A stretch of 64,000 nucleotides of DNA, from positions 1 through 64,000 of the forward strand of contig CAIPDP010000018.1 in assembly GCA_903863845.1 (NCBI GenBank). Direction: 5' to 3'. Source of the DNA: an uncultured Mucilaginibacter sp. (lineage in GTDB: Bacteria; Bacteroidota; Bacteroidia; Sphingobacteriales; Sphingobacteriaceae). A program made the translations under genes and the position numbers. Positions 1 through 8,310 of this stretch are shown here, piece by piece. Each line of letters begins with the position of its first letter. The stretch's first letter is position 1. The notes below the pieces were generated by a model, which did no database searches, was not told the origin of the DNA, and saw nothing but the letters and a program-made list of their open reading frames with translations.

Positions 1-478
1 CAGCTGTTTTAGTTTCGGTTAATTCCAGATTGCGTATATAGATCTCACATCGTACTTCTACACACAGTTCGTCATTTTTATCATACATAGTAATCGGGTG
101 AACTTTTATGTATTTTTCACCTTTTTTCAAAGTTTCTTCCACGGCTGCAATTACTTCATCAGTAATTTTTATGGTAAAATAGAGGTCTTTCCAGGCTGGC
201 TTCAGGTATTGAATTTCGGTGGCTTTCATCCAAACACGAACTTTGTAACCTTTGTGCGTTAATATCTGGTGAAAGAGCAAAGGGTAAAATGGGTCGGATG
301 CAGCAAAGATGGTACCGCCGAAGATCGAGTTGTTGTAATTACTATTGACCAGGCTTTTGTTGACTTTGACGCTGACACCCCTGAAGTCTTTATCAAATCT
401 GAGTACCCAGATGCGCTGAAATAAAAGCGGAGGGTAGAGCCGCATCGCCCATTTCAATACATTTTCAGAAACCCGCAT
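1..478 (-). CDS. DUF4442 (hotdog-fold) protein, 3' end beyond window
   Basis: Only the first ~159 residues are visible because the frame runs off the left edge without a stop. The start is the ATG whose complement ends at 478. The block NYNNSIFGGTIFAASDPF at about residues 46-63 is the pattern of DUF4442 proteins, which belong to the hotdog thioesterase-like superfamily; a strand-rich C-terminal half follows. The family has no firmly assigned substrate, and an acyl-CoA thioesterase role is only a guess. It is divergent from rpe with a 207-bp gap that holds nothing else I can name. Confidence 0.75.
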   Translation of the reverse strand, partial: MRVSENVLKWAMRLYPPLLFQRIWVLRFDKDFRGVSVKVNKSLVNSNYNNSIFGGTIFAASDPFYPLLFHQILTHKGYKVRVWMKATEIQYLKPAWKDLYFTIKITDEVIAAVEETLKKGEKYIKVHPITMYDKNDELCVEVRCEIYIRNLELTETKTA

Positions 479-673
479 GATGGCTAAATATCTGAAAATT
501 CCGGATAATGCAATGTTGGGAAGTAAAAAAGAAATTAACAAAATGAAGGGACCACGCTAACAGCGAATTAATTTTCGATCAGGCAAACTATAGGAGGCTG
601 GTTTCCTTATTGGTAAGTAGTATGGAAGTTTGATAACATAAAATAAATGACCTTAATAAAATACACAATTCCC

Positions 674-681
674 TATATTTG
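674..681 (+). promoter_or_regulatory. -7 element upstream of rpe
   Basis: TATATTTG matches the Bacteroidota -7 consensus TAnnTTTG exactly. It ends only 4 nt before the rpe ATG, so the transcript would be leaderless or nearly so. No good TTG was found at the expected -33 spacing, which lowers confidence. Confidence 0.45.
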
Positions 682-685
682 AACC

Positions 686-1333
686 ATGAACCACCTCGTT
701 TCTCCATCTATCCTTGCATCTGATTTTGGTAATCTTCAGCGCGATATAGAAATGCTTAACCGCAGTGATGCCGACTGGATACATGTTGATATCATGGATG
801 GCCTGTTCGTTCCTAATATTTCCTTTGGTTTTCCGGTTGTTGAAAAAGTTAGGCAACATGCGCAAAAGCCGCTTGATGTACACCTGATGATCGTTGATCC
901 CGACCGTTATCTTGAGCGTTTCAGCAAGGCAGGGGCGGAGATCATCACTGTACATTTCGAGGCTTGTACGCATTTGAACCGCACGGTGAACGCGATCAAA
1001 GAACTAGGCTGCAAGGCAGGTGTGGCTTTGAACCCGCATACTCCTGTCGCTTTTTTGGAAGATATCATCGAATACCTCGACCTGGTGCTGATCATGTCGG
1101 TTAACCCGGGTTTTGGCGGACAGAAGTTTATTCCGAACACTTATAAAAAAATAGCCGACCTGGTAAAATTGGGTTCCGGCCGCAATGAAAATTTACACAT
1201 AGAAATTGATGGCGGCGTTGATGAACATAATGCACGGCTACTGTTAGATACCGGCGCTAATGTATTGGTGGCAGGAAATTCGGTTTTTTCAGCGCCAGAT
1301 CCTATTGAAGCTATCAGCAAGCTCAAACACTGA
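686..1333 (+). CDS. rpe: Ribulose-phosphate 3-epimerase
   Basis: Interconverts ribulose 5-phosphate and xylulose 5-phosphate in the cytosolic pentose phosphate pathway. The 215-residue length fits the family. Visible motifs are SPSILASDF at the N-terminus, IHVDIMDGLFVPN with the first catalytic Asp near residue 35, the metal-ligand His in DVHLM, the phosphate/loop motif MSVNPGFGGQ, and IDGGV with the second catalytic Asp. The TIM-barrel fold is complete. It stands alone on the plus strand, with its own -7 element just upstream and 175 bp before serC. Confidence 0.96.
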   Translation: MNHLVSPSILASDFGNLQRDIEMLNRSDADWIHVDIMDGLFVPNISFGFPVVEKVRQHAQKPLDVHLMIVDPDRYLERFSKAGAEIITVHFEACTHLNRTVNAIKELGCKAGVALNPHTPVAFLEDIIEYLDLVLIMSVNPGFGGQKFIPNTYKKIADLVKLGSGRNENLHIEIDGGVDEHNARLLLDTGANVLVAGNSVFSAPDPIEAISKLKH

Positions 1334-1446
1334 GATTATTTTGTCAAATCAATATCATTAATCCGTTTTTATGAACTATTGTTAATAAAAATGGCCTTTG
1401 TTATAAAAAATTCGCAAGCAAACTGTTTAATCGTTAACAATTTCGC

Positions 1447-1454
1447 TACATTTG
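1447..1454 (+). promoter_or_regulatory. -7 element upstream of serC
   Basis: TACATTTG is an exact TAnnTTTG match 54 nt before the serC ATG. A T-rich GTTT lies about where the -33 element should be, but the spacing is not ideal. Confidence 0.5.
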
Positions 1455-1508
1455 CGACACCAAATATAAAATTAGTTAATAAGCTAAAATTACCTTATAA
1501 ATAAAATT

Positions 1509-2576
1509 ATGAAACATAATTTCGGTGCCGGACCAGGCATTTTACCGCACGAAGTATTAAAACAATCTGCCGAGGGCGTTTTGAATTTTAATGGAACTGG
1601 ATTATCTATCCTTGAAATTTCGCATCGTTCCCCGGAATTTGAATCTGTTTTAGACGAAGCGGTAGCATTGGTAAAAGAACTTTTAGCAGTTCCGGAAGGC
1701 TACTCAGTATTGTTCCTGCAAGGCGGGGCAAGCACCCAGTTTGCGCTGGCACCCTATAACCTGTTGCCCGATGGTGGTAAAGCAGCTTATGTTGAAAGTG
1801 GTGTTTGGGCAAATAAGGCGCTAAAAGAAGCTAAGTTTTTCGGTCAGGTTGAAGTAGTTGCTACTTCAAAGCCAACCAATTTCAACTATATCCCTAAGGA
1901 TTTTACCATTCCTGAGGATGCGGCTTATATCCACATCACCTCGAATAATACGATTTACGGCACGCAGCTGCAAAAGTTCTTTAAATCACCTATTCCGGTA
2001 GTTTGCGATATGTCGTCTGATATTTTTAGCCGCAAATTTGATGTGGCCGATTTCGGTCTGATCTATGCCGGTGCTCAAAAAAATATGGGCCCTGCTGGTG
2101 TTACGCTGGTGGTTGTTAAAAACGATATCCTTGGTAAAACGGGTCGCGCTATCCCTGCGATGTTTAATTACCAGGTGCAGATTGAAGGCGGCTCTATGTA
2201 CAATACGCCACCATGTTTTGCCATCTATGTGGCTATGCTTACCCTACGCTGGTTAAAAGCAAAAGGTGGTGTAGCTGGTATTGAATTAGAAAACATTGCA
2301 AAAGCAAAAGCTTTATATACAGAGATCGACCGTAACCCATTATTCAAAGGTGTTTCTGCTTTGGAAGACCGTTCACATATGAACGTTACTTTCGTGGTTG
2401 AAAATCCTGAGCACGAAAAACCATTCCTGAAATACTGTGATGAAAAAGGTATCGTAGGTATCAAGGGTCACCGTAGTGTTGGTGGTTTCAGGGCATCAAT
2501 TTATAATGCATTGCCTATTACCAGCGTACATGTGCTGATTGATGCTATGCAGGAATTTGAAGAGAAATATAGATAG
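1509..2576 (+). CDS. serC: Phosphoserine aminotransferase
   Basis: PLP-dependent transamination of 3-phosphohydroxypyruvate with glutamate to give phosphoserine, the second step of serine synthesis. The protein has 355 residues and starts [13 protein letters not shown], typical of SerC. GGASTQF binds phosphate, and the cofactor Lys lies in [11 protein letters not shown]. The tail contains [16 protein letters not shown], the substrate-binding Arg region. serA follows 82 bp downstream on the same strand, so the first two serine enzymes form a unit. The gap between them is a heptamer repeat hairpin. Confidence 0.97.
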   Translation: MKHNFGAGPGILPHEVLKQSAEGVLNFNGTGLSILEISHRSPEFESVLDEAVALVKELLAVPEGYSVLFLQGGASTQFALAPYNLLPDGGKAAYVESGVWANKALKEAKFFGQVEVVATSKPTNFNYIPKDFTIPEDAAYIHITSNNTIYGTQLQKFFKSPIPVVCDMSSDIFSRKFDVADFGLIYAGAQKNMGPAGVTLVVVKNDILGKTGRAIPAMFNYQVQIEGGSMYNTPPCFAIYVAMLTLRWLKAKGGVAGIELENIAKAKALYTEIDRNPLFKGVSALEDRSHMNVTFVVENPEHEKPFLKYCDEKGIVGIKGHRSVGGFRASIYNALPITSVHVLIDAMQEFEEKYR

Positions 2577-2577
2577 T

Positions 2578-2648
2578 AGTGATTAGGTAACAGTTATTAG
2601 TTATCAGGATTGATAGCGTTTACTGATCACCAATCACAAGTTAACAAA
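2578..2648. repeat. Heptamer-periodic inverted repeat between serC and serA
   Basis: Beginning 1 nt after the serC stop, the DNA reads as successive 7-bp units of the type AGTGATT, AGTTATT and AGTTATC (2578-2612). From 2621 to 2648 complementary units such as ACCAATC follow, giving an imperfect hairpin. It belongs to the same class as the arrays at 5317, 9275, 53480 and 60182. Confidence 0.7.
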
Positions 2649-2658
2649 TCACTAAAAA

Positions 2659-3609
2659 ATGATCAAAATATTAGCCAACGACGGTATCGATCCAATAGGC
2701 AAAAAAATGCTTGAAGATGCCGGTTTTATTGTTGATACCAACAACATACCGCAGGATGAATTACCTGCAAGGTTAAATGAATACGACGCCATTACGGTGC
2801 GCAGCGCCACCAAAGTGCGCAAAGCCTTGATCGACGCTACCCCGAATCTGAAACTGATCGGTCGCGGTGGCGTGGGCGTAGATAATATTGATGTTGAATA
2901 TGCCAAAGAAAAAGGCATTGGTGTTTATAATACGCCTGCTTCATCTTCATTATCGGTAGCCGAACTGGTTTTTGCAAGCCTGTTTGGTTGCGTTCGTTTC
3001 CTGCCTGATAGCAACCGCAAAATGCCGGTAGATGGTCATACTAAATTTAACGACCTGAAAAAAGCCTATGCTAAAGGTGTTGAACTGCGTGGCAAAACAC
3101 TGGGTATCGTTGGTTTCGGTCGCATTGGCCGCGAGGTAGCAAAGATTGCTATAGGTGTTGGCATGGATGTGATCGCTTATGATCTTTATCCATTCAACCC
3201 CGAACTGGATCTGGTTTTAGGTGGTGGTATCCAGGTTAAAGCCTCTGTGAAGACTGCTACATTAGACGAGATCATCACTACGGCCGATTTCATCACCCTG
3301 CATACACCATTTATCGACAAAGCACTGTTAGGTGCTGAAGAATTAGCTAAAACTAAAAAAGGTATTGGCCTGGTGAACATCTCGCGCGGTGGTCTGATCG
3401 ACGAATTAGCGCTGATCGATGCATTGAACAGTGGTCATGTTTCCTTCGCTGCATTAGACGTGTTCGATAACGAACCTACACCACGCGAAGAGATATTGAA
3501 ACATCCTAAAATCTCCCTAACCCCGCATATCGGTGCCGCCACCAACGAAGCTCAGGAGCGCATCGGTGTTGAACTGGCTAGTTTGATCATCGGGCACTTT
3601 AAGAAATAA
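2659..3609 (+). CDS. serA: D-3-phosphoglycerate dehydrogenase (short form, no ACT domain)
   Basis: Oxidises 3-phosphoglycerate to 3-phosphohydroxypyruvate with NAD+, the entry step to serine. The D-2-hydroxyacid dehydrogenase signatures are all visible: the Rossmann motif GFGRIGREVA, the catalytic Arg in NISRGGLIDE, the Glu in FDNEP and the His in LTPHIG. At 316 residues it lacks the C-terminal ACT or ASB regulatory domains of longer SerA proteins, so classical serine feedback through an ACT domain is not expected. It follows serC, and a rho-independent terminator lies just downstream. Confidence 0.93.
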   Translation: MIKILANDGIDPIGKKMLEDAGFIVDTNNIPQDELPARLNEYDAITVRSATKVRKALIDATPNLKLIGRGGVGVDNIDVEYAKEKGIGVYNTPASSSLSVAELVFASLFGCVRFLPDSNRKMPVDGHTKFNDLKKAYAKGVELRGKTLGIVGFGRIGREVAKIAIGVGMDVIAYDLYPFNPELDLVLGGGIQVKASVKTATLDEIITTADFITLHTPFIDKALLGAEELAKTKKGIGLVNISRGGLIDELALIDALNSGHVSFAALDVFDNEPTPREEILKHPKISLTPHIGAATNEAQERIGVELASLIIGHFKK

Positions 3610-3636
3610 CAGGAATTCTACGAATTGTAGCGAATT

Positions 3637-3672
3637 GCACGAATGCCTGGAAATGGGGTTCGTGCTTTTTTT
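3637..3672 (+). terminator. Rho-independent terminator after serA
   Basis: A perfect 7-bp stem GCACGAA/TTCGTGC (3637-3643 and 3659-3665) is followed directly by an uninterrupted run of seven Ts (3666-3672). It lies 28 nt after the serA stop. Confidence 0.8.
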
Positions 3673-3693
3673 GGACACGATTTTGAGGATTTG
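3673..3693 (+). repeat. Dispersed GGACACGATTTT...GGATTT repeat copy
   Basis: Starts right after the serA terminator T-run. The same motif recurs in reverse orientation at 19588-19612, partly at 56810-56822, and as the flanks of the GxxExxY gene (46838-46885 and 47317-47346). Confidence 0.6.
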
Positions 3694-3763
3694 TTTTTGA
3701 TAGACAGGATTTAATTTGCTACTGTTGTTGTGCGGAGCTGTGTTGGCCTGTGCGCCAGGCAGC

Positions 3764-3861
3764 GACAAAGCAATCGCAAGGAGGACGGTACCGGTATTGT
3801 TCGAATACGGAAAGCTCAACTGCAAGACGGGCCTAAATGCATGCCTTGCGATTGCTGCGTC
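3764..3861. repeat. Inverted-repeat element with CAATCGCAAGG arms
   Basis: An 18-bp arm at 3764-3781 is complementary at 16 of 18 positions to 3844-3861, with a 62-bp spacer. The arms resemble the interspersed repeat (TTGCGAGG...AAGCAATCGCA) that I know from intergenic DNA of many bacteria. No coding signal is seen. The rest of the 3610-3908 gap holds the serA terminator, an ACACGATT repeat and a hairpin. Confidence 0.6.
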
Positions 3862-3876
3862 ATTTCATTCCTCGCA

Positions 3877-3898
3877 ATTGACAGGAAAAAATGTCAAT
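3877..3898 (-). terminator. Hairpin downstream of the beta-CASP gene
   Basis: A perfect 7-bp stem ATTGACA/TGTCAAT (3877-3883 and 3892-3898) lies 11 nt past the stop of the minus-strand gene ending at 3909. There is no strong T-tract on the minus strand, so it is only a possible terminator. Confidence 0.4.
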
Positions 3899-3908
3899 GA
3901 CAAGTATG

Positions 3909-5306
3909 TTATAATTCATAACCCAATCCTTTCTCCGGGATCGTCACTACAAAATCTTCTGATTCCAAACCTGCCGCCAATGCCTCCATACTCTCATCCT
4001 CACCATGCACCAGGAAGATGTTCTTTAGCCGGGTTTTATCCTGGGCGCGGGCAATATTCATCAGATCCTCATGATCGCCGTGGGCGCTGAGGACGTCGGT
4101 TTTTTTGATGGTGGCATAAACGGCTAGTTCGCGGTCTTTGATGCGTACGATAGGATCGCCGCGAAGCAGGCGGAAGCCCAGCGTGCCTTTGGCGCAATAG
4201 CCGATGAACAGAATCGTACAATAATAATTCTGTATGTTTTCATACAGGTGATCTTGTATTCGTCCGCCTTCCAGCATACCGGCCGAGGATATGATGATAC
4301 AGGGCTCGAAATAGTTGGATACCTGCTTGCTGTCCTTTAGGTTTTGAGTATAAACCAGGTTATCAAATTCAAACTCATCACCCTGACTTTGGTAGAAATG
4401 GCGCGCATCAGAGTTGACCAGGTTATGATGCTTACGGAATATCTCGGTTGCTGCAACCGCCATCGGGCTATCCACAAATACCCTGACGGGTGGGAGCAAA
4501 CCACTGGTAAATATTTTGTTTAAGGAATATACCAGTGATTGCGTACGTCCGATACTAAATGCGGGGATAATCAGTCGGCCTTGTTCTTTGATGCAGGCCT
4601 TCTCGATGGTTTCCACCAGTGCCTGCTCCACCGTTTTATCTTTGGTGTGGTAGCGCCCACCGTAGGTAGACTCACTGACAAGGTAGTCAACAGCTGGCAA
4701 AGGCTCGGGGTCGTTTAATACAGGGTAGTTATGGCGACCAATATCACCGGTAAAGCCGATGGTTTTTTCTTCGCCGTTATCGTTCACTTTAAAAATAGCT
4801 GCCGCTGCACCCAGCAAATGGCCGACCGGAACGAATGTTAGTTGAATATCACCATTGATGCGAAACGGCCGGTTAAAGCCTATCGTAACAAAGCGTTCCA
4901 TGGTATCCATTACATGTTTTTGCAGGTACAGTGGTTGCTGCTGCGAACTATGGTGATGTTTTTTGCGGTTATGTTTGTTCTTTTTAGCGGTCTTGTTAAG
5001 GAAAATGCTTACGGAATCAAACAACAGCAATTCGGTCAGGTCAGCCGTAGCCGGGGTACACAAAATCTGCCCCGCAAATCCAAGGCGTACCAAAGTCGGT
5101 AAATTACCCGAATGGTCGATATGCGCATGGGTAAGCACTACCACATCAATTTCAGCCGGATTGAATGGAAAATTCTCGTTGTCGATCATATTCCTATCCT
5201 TCTCGTAATCCAGCCCGCAATCGATCAATATTTTATAAACACCCACTTCCAGCAAGTGCATGCTTCCGGTCACCTGGCGCGCTGCGCCGTGTATGGTTAG
5301 TTTCAT
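3909..5306 (-). CDS. Metallo-beta-lactamase / beta-CASP RNase-family protein
   Basis: 465 residues. The metallo-beta-lactamase signature LTHAHIDHSGNLPTL (about residues 57-71) carries the HxHxDH zinc ligands, and further ligands lie in PVGHLLGAAAA and in FTGDIG. The beta-CASP part includes PAFSIGRTQSLVY, and the C-terminal RMMBL motif (VLSAHGDHEDL, FLVHGE) is present. Members are RNA processing exo- or endonucleases related to CPSF73/YSH1; this one is predicted to be a cytosolic RNase, but the RNA target is unknown. It is convergent with serA, and a heptamer repeat separates it from the ABC gene upstream. Confidence 0.9.
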   Translation of the reverse strand: MKLTIHGAARQVTGSMHLLEVGVYKILIDCGLDYEKDRNMIDNENFPFNPAEIDVVVLTHAHIDHSGNLPTLVRLGFAGQILCTPATADLTELLLFDSVSIFLNKTAKKNKHNRKKHHHSSQQQPLYLQKHVMDTMERFVTIGFNRPFRINGDIQLTFVPVGHLLGAAAAIFKVNDNGEEKTIGFTGDIGRHNYPVLNDPEPLPAVDYLVSESTYGGRYHTKDKTVEQALVETIEKACIKEQGRLIIPAFSIGRTQSLVYSLNKIFTSGLLPPVRVFVDSPMAVAATEIFRKHHNLVNSDARHFYQSQGDEFEFDNLVYTQNLKDSKQVSNYFEPCIIISSAGMLEGGRIQDHLYENIQNYYCTILFIGYCAKGTLGFRLLRGDPIVRIKDRELAVYATIKKTDVLSAHGDHEDLMNIARAQDKTRLKNIFLVHGEDESMEALAAGLESEDFVVTIPEKGLGYEL

Positions 5307-5316
5307 TCTTTATTTT

Positions 5317-5476
5317 AGTCGATAGTCTTTAGTCGATGGTAGATGGTCAATAGTCCATAGACCATGGTCCATAGCCCATAGTTCTAAAAGTAATGATATT
5401 AGTTTTAAGGCTATTGCCTTTTGAACGAATTACCTTTAAATTGCCAATAAAATATCCATGGACTATTGACCATGAA
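5317..5476. repeat. Heptamer array (RGTCCAT type) with distal inverted arm
   Basis: Nine consecutive 7-bp units of the type AGTCGAT, GGTCAAT, AGTCCAT run from 5317 to 5379. Three units in the opposite orientation (CCATGGA type) lie at 5456-5476. The second arm is complementary to about 5341-5358, so a long hairpin with a ~100-nt loop can form. It lies between the ABC gene stop and the beta-CASP gene start, both on the minus strand. Confidence 0.75.
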
Positions 5477-5485
5477 CCAGCGCAG

Positions 5486-7315
5486 CTATACCTCAAACTG
5501 TAACTGGCTCAAATAACGGTACAGTCCCTTTTCGTCGGCCACCAGTTCTTCATGCGTGCCGCTTTCCAATACTTTACCTTTTTCAAGTACGATGATTTTA
5601 TCGGCATCGCGTATGGTTGATAAGCGGTGTGCAATGATAATAGAAGTTCGGTTCTTCATCAATTCTTCCAGCGCCTCTTGTACCAAACGCTCCGATTCTG
5701 AATCGAGGGAAGAGGTTGCTTCATCCAAAATTAAAATCGACGGGTTCTTTAATAATGCCCGGGCAATAGCAATTCGCTGCCGCTGCCCCCCGGAAAGTTT
5801 TACGCCACGTTCGCCAACAATGGTATCATAGCCCTCGGGGAACGATTTAATAAACTCGTGCGCGTTCGCCCTTTCGGCGGCTCTTAATACTTCGGCTTCA
5901 CTGGCTTTCAATTTGCCATAGGCAATATTTTCGCGGATGGTACCGCCAAAAAGCAAAACGTCCTGAGGTACAATAGCTACCTGGTTGCGTATATCCGTCA
6001 ATGAAAAATTACTTGCTGGTTTGCCATCGAACAGGATGGTACCGCTTTGCGGATGATAAAATTGCAGGATGAGCGCAGCGGTGGTTGACTTACCCGAACC
6101 GCTCGGACCTACCAGAGCTATACGTTGACCTCTACCTGCTTCAAAGGAAACATCTTTCAAAACTTCAATCTCTGTTCGGGAAGGGTAATGGAAGTTAACG
6201 TGCTCAAAAGCTATCTCACCGGTGATTTTTTGTTTGATCTCATTTTCGGTATCGATAATAGATACGTCTTCGCCTTCTTCGGCTAAAATTTCCAGCACAC
6301 GCTCGCTGGCACCGACGGCCCGCTGGACATTGGCGTACATTTCGGGGAAGCTGCCCATAGCGCTACCAACAAAAGCTGCATATAAAGCAAATTTGAAGAG
6401 CTCGCCGACACTTAATTCATGATGGCTAACCAGTATGCATCCGTAGGCAACAACAGCTACTATGGCCCCAAACAGGCCAAATACGATGAATGAAGCAAAC
6501 AATCCCCGGTATTTTGCGCCCGTTATAGCAATGTTTGCCACTTCGCGGATATTGGTATTGTAGCGCCCGGCTTCAAAGGCTTCGTTAACAAAGGCTTTTA
6601 CATTGGCGATACCTTGCAAAGTTTCTTCAACAATGGTATTTGATTCAGCTAATTTGTCCTGAGCTTTACGCGATAATTTTCGGATAAATCGTCCAAAAAA
6701 AATGGCGATCACGATAAGTACCGGTAATACAACCAATAATGAAAGTGTAAGCTTAATGGAGATGATCGCTAAAAAAGCGATACCACCAATTAACAGCACC
6801 AATTGACGGGTCATTTCGGCAAGCGTAGTAGTTAAAGTGTCCTGTATCTGGGAAAGGTCTGCCGAAATGCGACTGTTTAATTCACCAACCCTGCGGTTGG
6901 AAAAGAAATTCATAGGAAGTGTGATCAGCTTAAAATAAGTGTCCCGCCGAATATCGGCCAACGATCGTTCCGCGACCTGTACGAACCATAATATCCTGAA
7001 AAAAGATACAAAGCCTTGTCCAAATAAAACCAGCAGTGCTAAAATCCCGATACCTTGTATGCATGCCGGTAAAAATTTGCTGGTTGCTTTACCCTGGGCG
7101 GCATCGATCAATCCACCTATGAACGAAGGGAAGGCCAAGCCCACCAAACTTGAAAGTAACAGGAAGAACATCGCACCAAAAAATTTAGCGCGATAGGGCC
7201 GGAGGTAACTAAGTAGTTTGGATATGCTTTTTAAGGTCTCGCGGTTGATCTGGGCTTTGGGTAATTCCTCTTTCTGCCTGTTGCCACTATTTAAAGTACT
7301 TCTGCCTCTTGCCAT
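5486..7315 (-). CDS. MsbA-type ABC exporter (fused permease and ATPase)
   Basis: 609 residues: an N-terminal ABC transmembrane domain with about six helices (roughly residues 45-330) and a C-terminal nucleotide-binding domain. The ATPase carries Walker A GPSGSGKS, signature LSGGQRQRIAIARAL and Walker B ILILDEATSSLD. It would work as an inner-membrane homodimer exporting a lipid or hydrophobic compound; the substrate cannot be read from the sequence. The family includes lipid A flippases and drug exporters. It is on the minus strand downstream of the SAM hydrolase gene. Confidence 0.93.
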   Translation of the reverse strand: MARGRSTLNSGNRQKEELPKAQINRETLKSISKLLSYLRPYRAKFFGAMFFLLLSSLVGLAFPSFIGGLIDAAQGKATSKFLPACIQGIGILALLVLFGQGFVSFFRILWFVQVAERSLADIRRDTYFKLITLPMNFFSNRRVGELNSRISADLSQIQDTLTTTLAEMTRQLVLLIGGIAFLAIISIKLTLSLLVVLPVLIVIAIFFGRFIRKLSRKAQDKLAESNTIVEETLQGIANVKAFVNEAFEAGRYNTNIREVANIAITGAKYRGLFASFIVFGLFGAIVAVVAYGCILVSHHELSVGELFKFALYAAFVGSAMGSFPEMYANVQRAVGASERVLEILAEEGEDVSIIDTENEIKQKITGEIAFEHVNFHYPSRTEIEVLKDVSFEAGRGQRIALVGPSGSGKSTTAALILQFYHPQSGTILFDGKPASNFSLTDIRNQVAIVPQDVLLFGGTIRENIAYGKLKASEAEVLRAAERANAHEFIKSFPEGYDTIVGERGVKLSGGQRQRIAIARALLKNPSILILDEATSSLDSESERLVQEALEELMKNRTSIIIAHRLSTIRDADKIIVLEKGKVLESGTHEELVADEKGLYRYLSQLQFEV

Positions 7316-7431
7316 AATTCGATACTAAATCCCGGCCAAATTAAGCAGCATTGCATCTTTGGGGGTATAATAAAAAAAAATTGACGCTGCCATGAGAACC
7401 TAAAACGAAAACAGTCGACAGGCAGGCAACG

Positions 7432-8208
7432 TTATTCAAAATTGATGATCACCGTATCGCCCAGGTTCAAACCCAGCAAACCGCTGGCATTACCTTTGTT
7501 AATAGCGATCTCCAGATGGTCGCTAATACCAAACAGGCATAGCTTTTCACCCTCGGGCACTTCGTTATAATACCAGCTCAGGTGATTGATAGTTTCGTTA
7601 CGCTTGAAGGATAAAGTAAAATTACGTCCCTGTTGCACCTGGTTGAAAAATTCCTTTGTGATATTAGTGATCACATTCTGGAACGAATCGATATAAATAA
7701 CCACGCCTTTAATGAGGCTTTTCTCAATTACCGGCTGCAGGTTCATTTTTTTATCGATAGAATTTACCGGTAACCCGATATCTCTCAGCTTTCCGCCATC
7801 GGCTAAATGACAGGCCGTTTTAACAAAAATATCAGCCAGCGGAAAATGCAGGAATTTAAGATCCTGCATGATATTGATCTCAACCATCTCGTCGGGATCA
7901 GCATTGAACATTAACGAAAAAATACCGTTATCGGAGCCTACAAAAAAATGGTTTTTGTAATTAACAGCCAGGTATTTGGTTTCCTTGTTAAATACCGTAT
8001 CGATACCTATCAAATGTACCGTGCCTTCAGGAAAATAGTGAAAGCTATTTTTAAGGATAAATGCCGCCTGCTGCACATTAAAGGCCGAAACGTTATGTGT
8101 AATATCGACTATACTTGCGCCGGGCAATAATTTTAAGATACTTCCTTTAAGGGCTGCCTGGTAAATATCTTTGTCGCCCAGATCAGTAGTTAAAGTTATT
8201 ATTGCCAT
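7432..8208 (-). CDS. SAM hydrolase / SAM hydroxide adenosyltransferase (DUF62 family)
   Basis: 258 residues. The N-terminus ITLTTDLGDKDIY with a conserved Asp, VDITHNV, and the later SDNGIFS block are characteristic of the DUF62/fluorinase-like family, whose bacterial members split S-adenosylmethionine into adenosine and methionine with water. The C-terminal beta-barrel domain ends in LGDTVIINFE. The cytosolic role is probably SAM turnover. It is divergent from phoH and lies upstream of the ABC exporter, with no obvious functional link to either. Confidence 0.88.
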   Translation of the reverse strand: MAIITLTTDLGDKDIYQAALKGSILKLLPGASIVDITHNVSAFNVQQAAFILKNSFHYFPEGTVHLIGIDTVFNKETKYLAVNYKNHFFVGSDNGIFSLMFNADPDEMVEINIMQDLKFLHFPLADIFVKTACHLADGGKLRDIGLPVNSIDKKMNLQPVIEKSLIKGVVIYIDSFQNVITNITKEFFNQVQQGRNFTLSFKRNETINHLSWYYNEVPEGEKLCLFGISDHLEIAINKGNASGLLGLNLGDTVIINFE

Positions 8209-8310
8209 TAATTATTCAAATATTTATTGCTAATCTTGTGCAAGCATTACAAGCTACAAATATTCAATTTTTAATTCATAAAAAGTCTCGAACATAAAAA
8301 TCTATTAAGT

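Noticed and set aside
3716-4090. Plus-strand open frame of 124 codons
   Set aside because: It overlaps the inverted-repeat element and the well-supported beta-CASP gene on the other strand, and its sequence has no family character.
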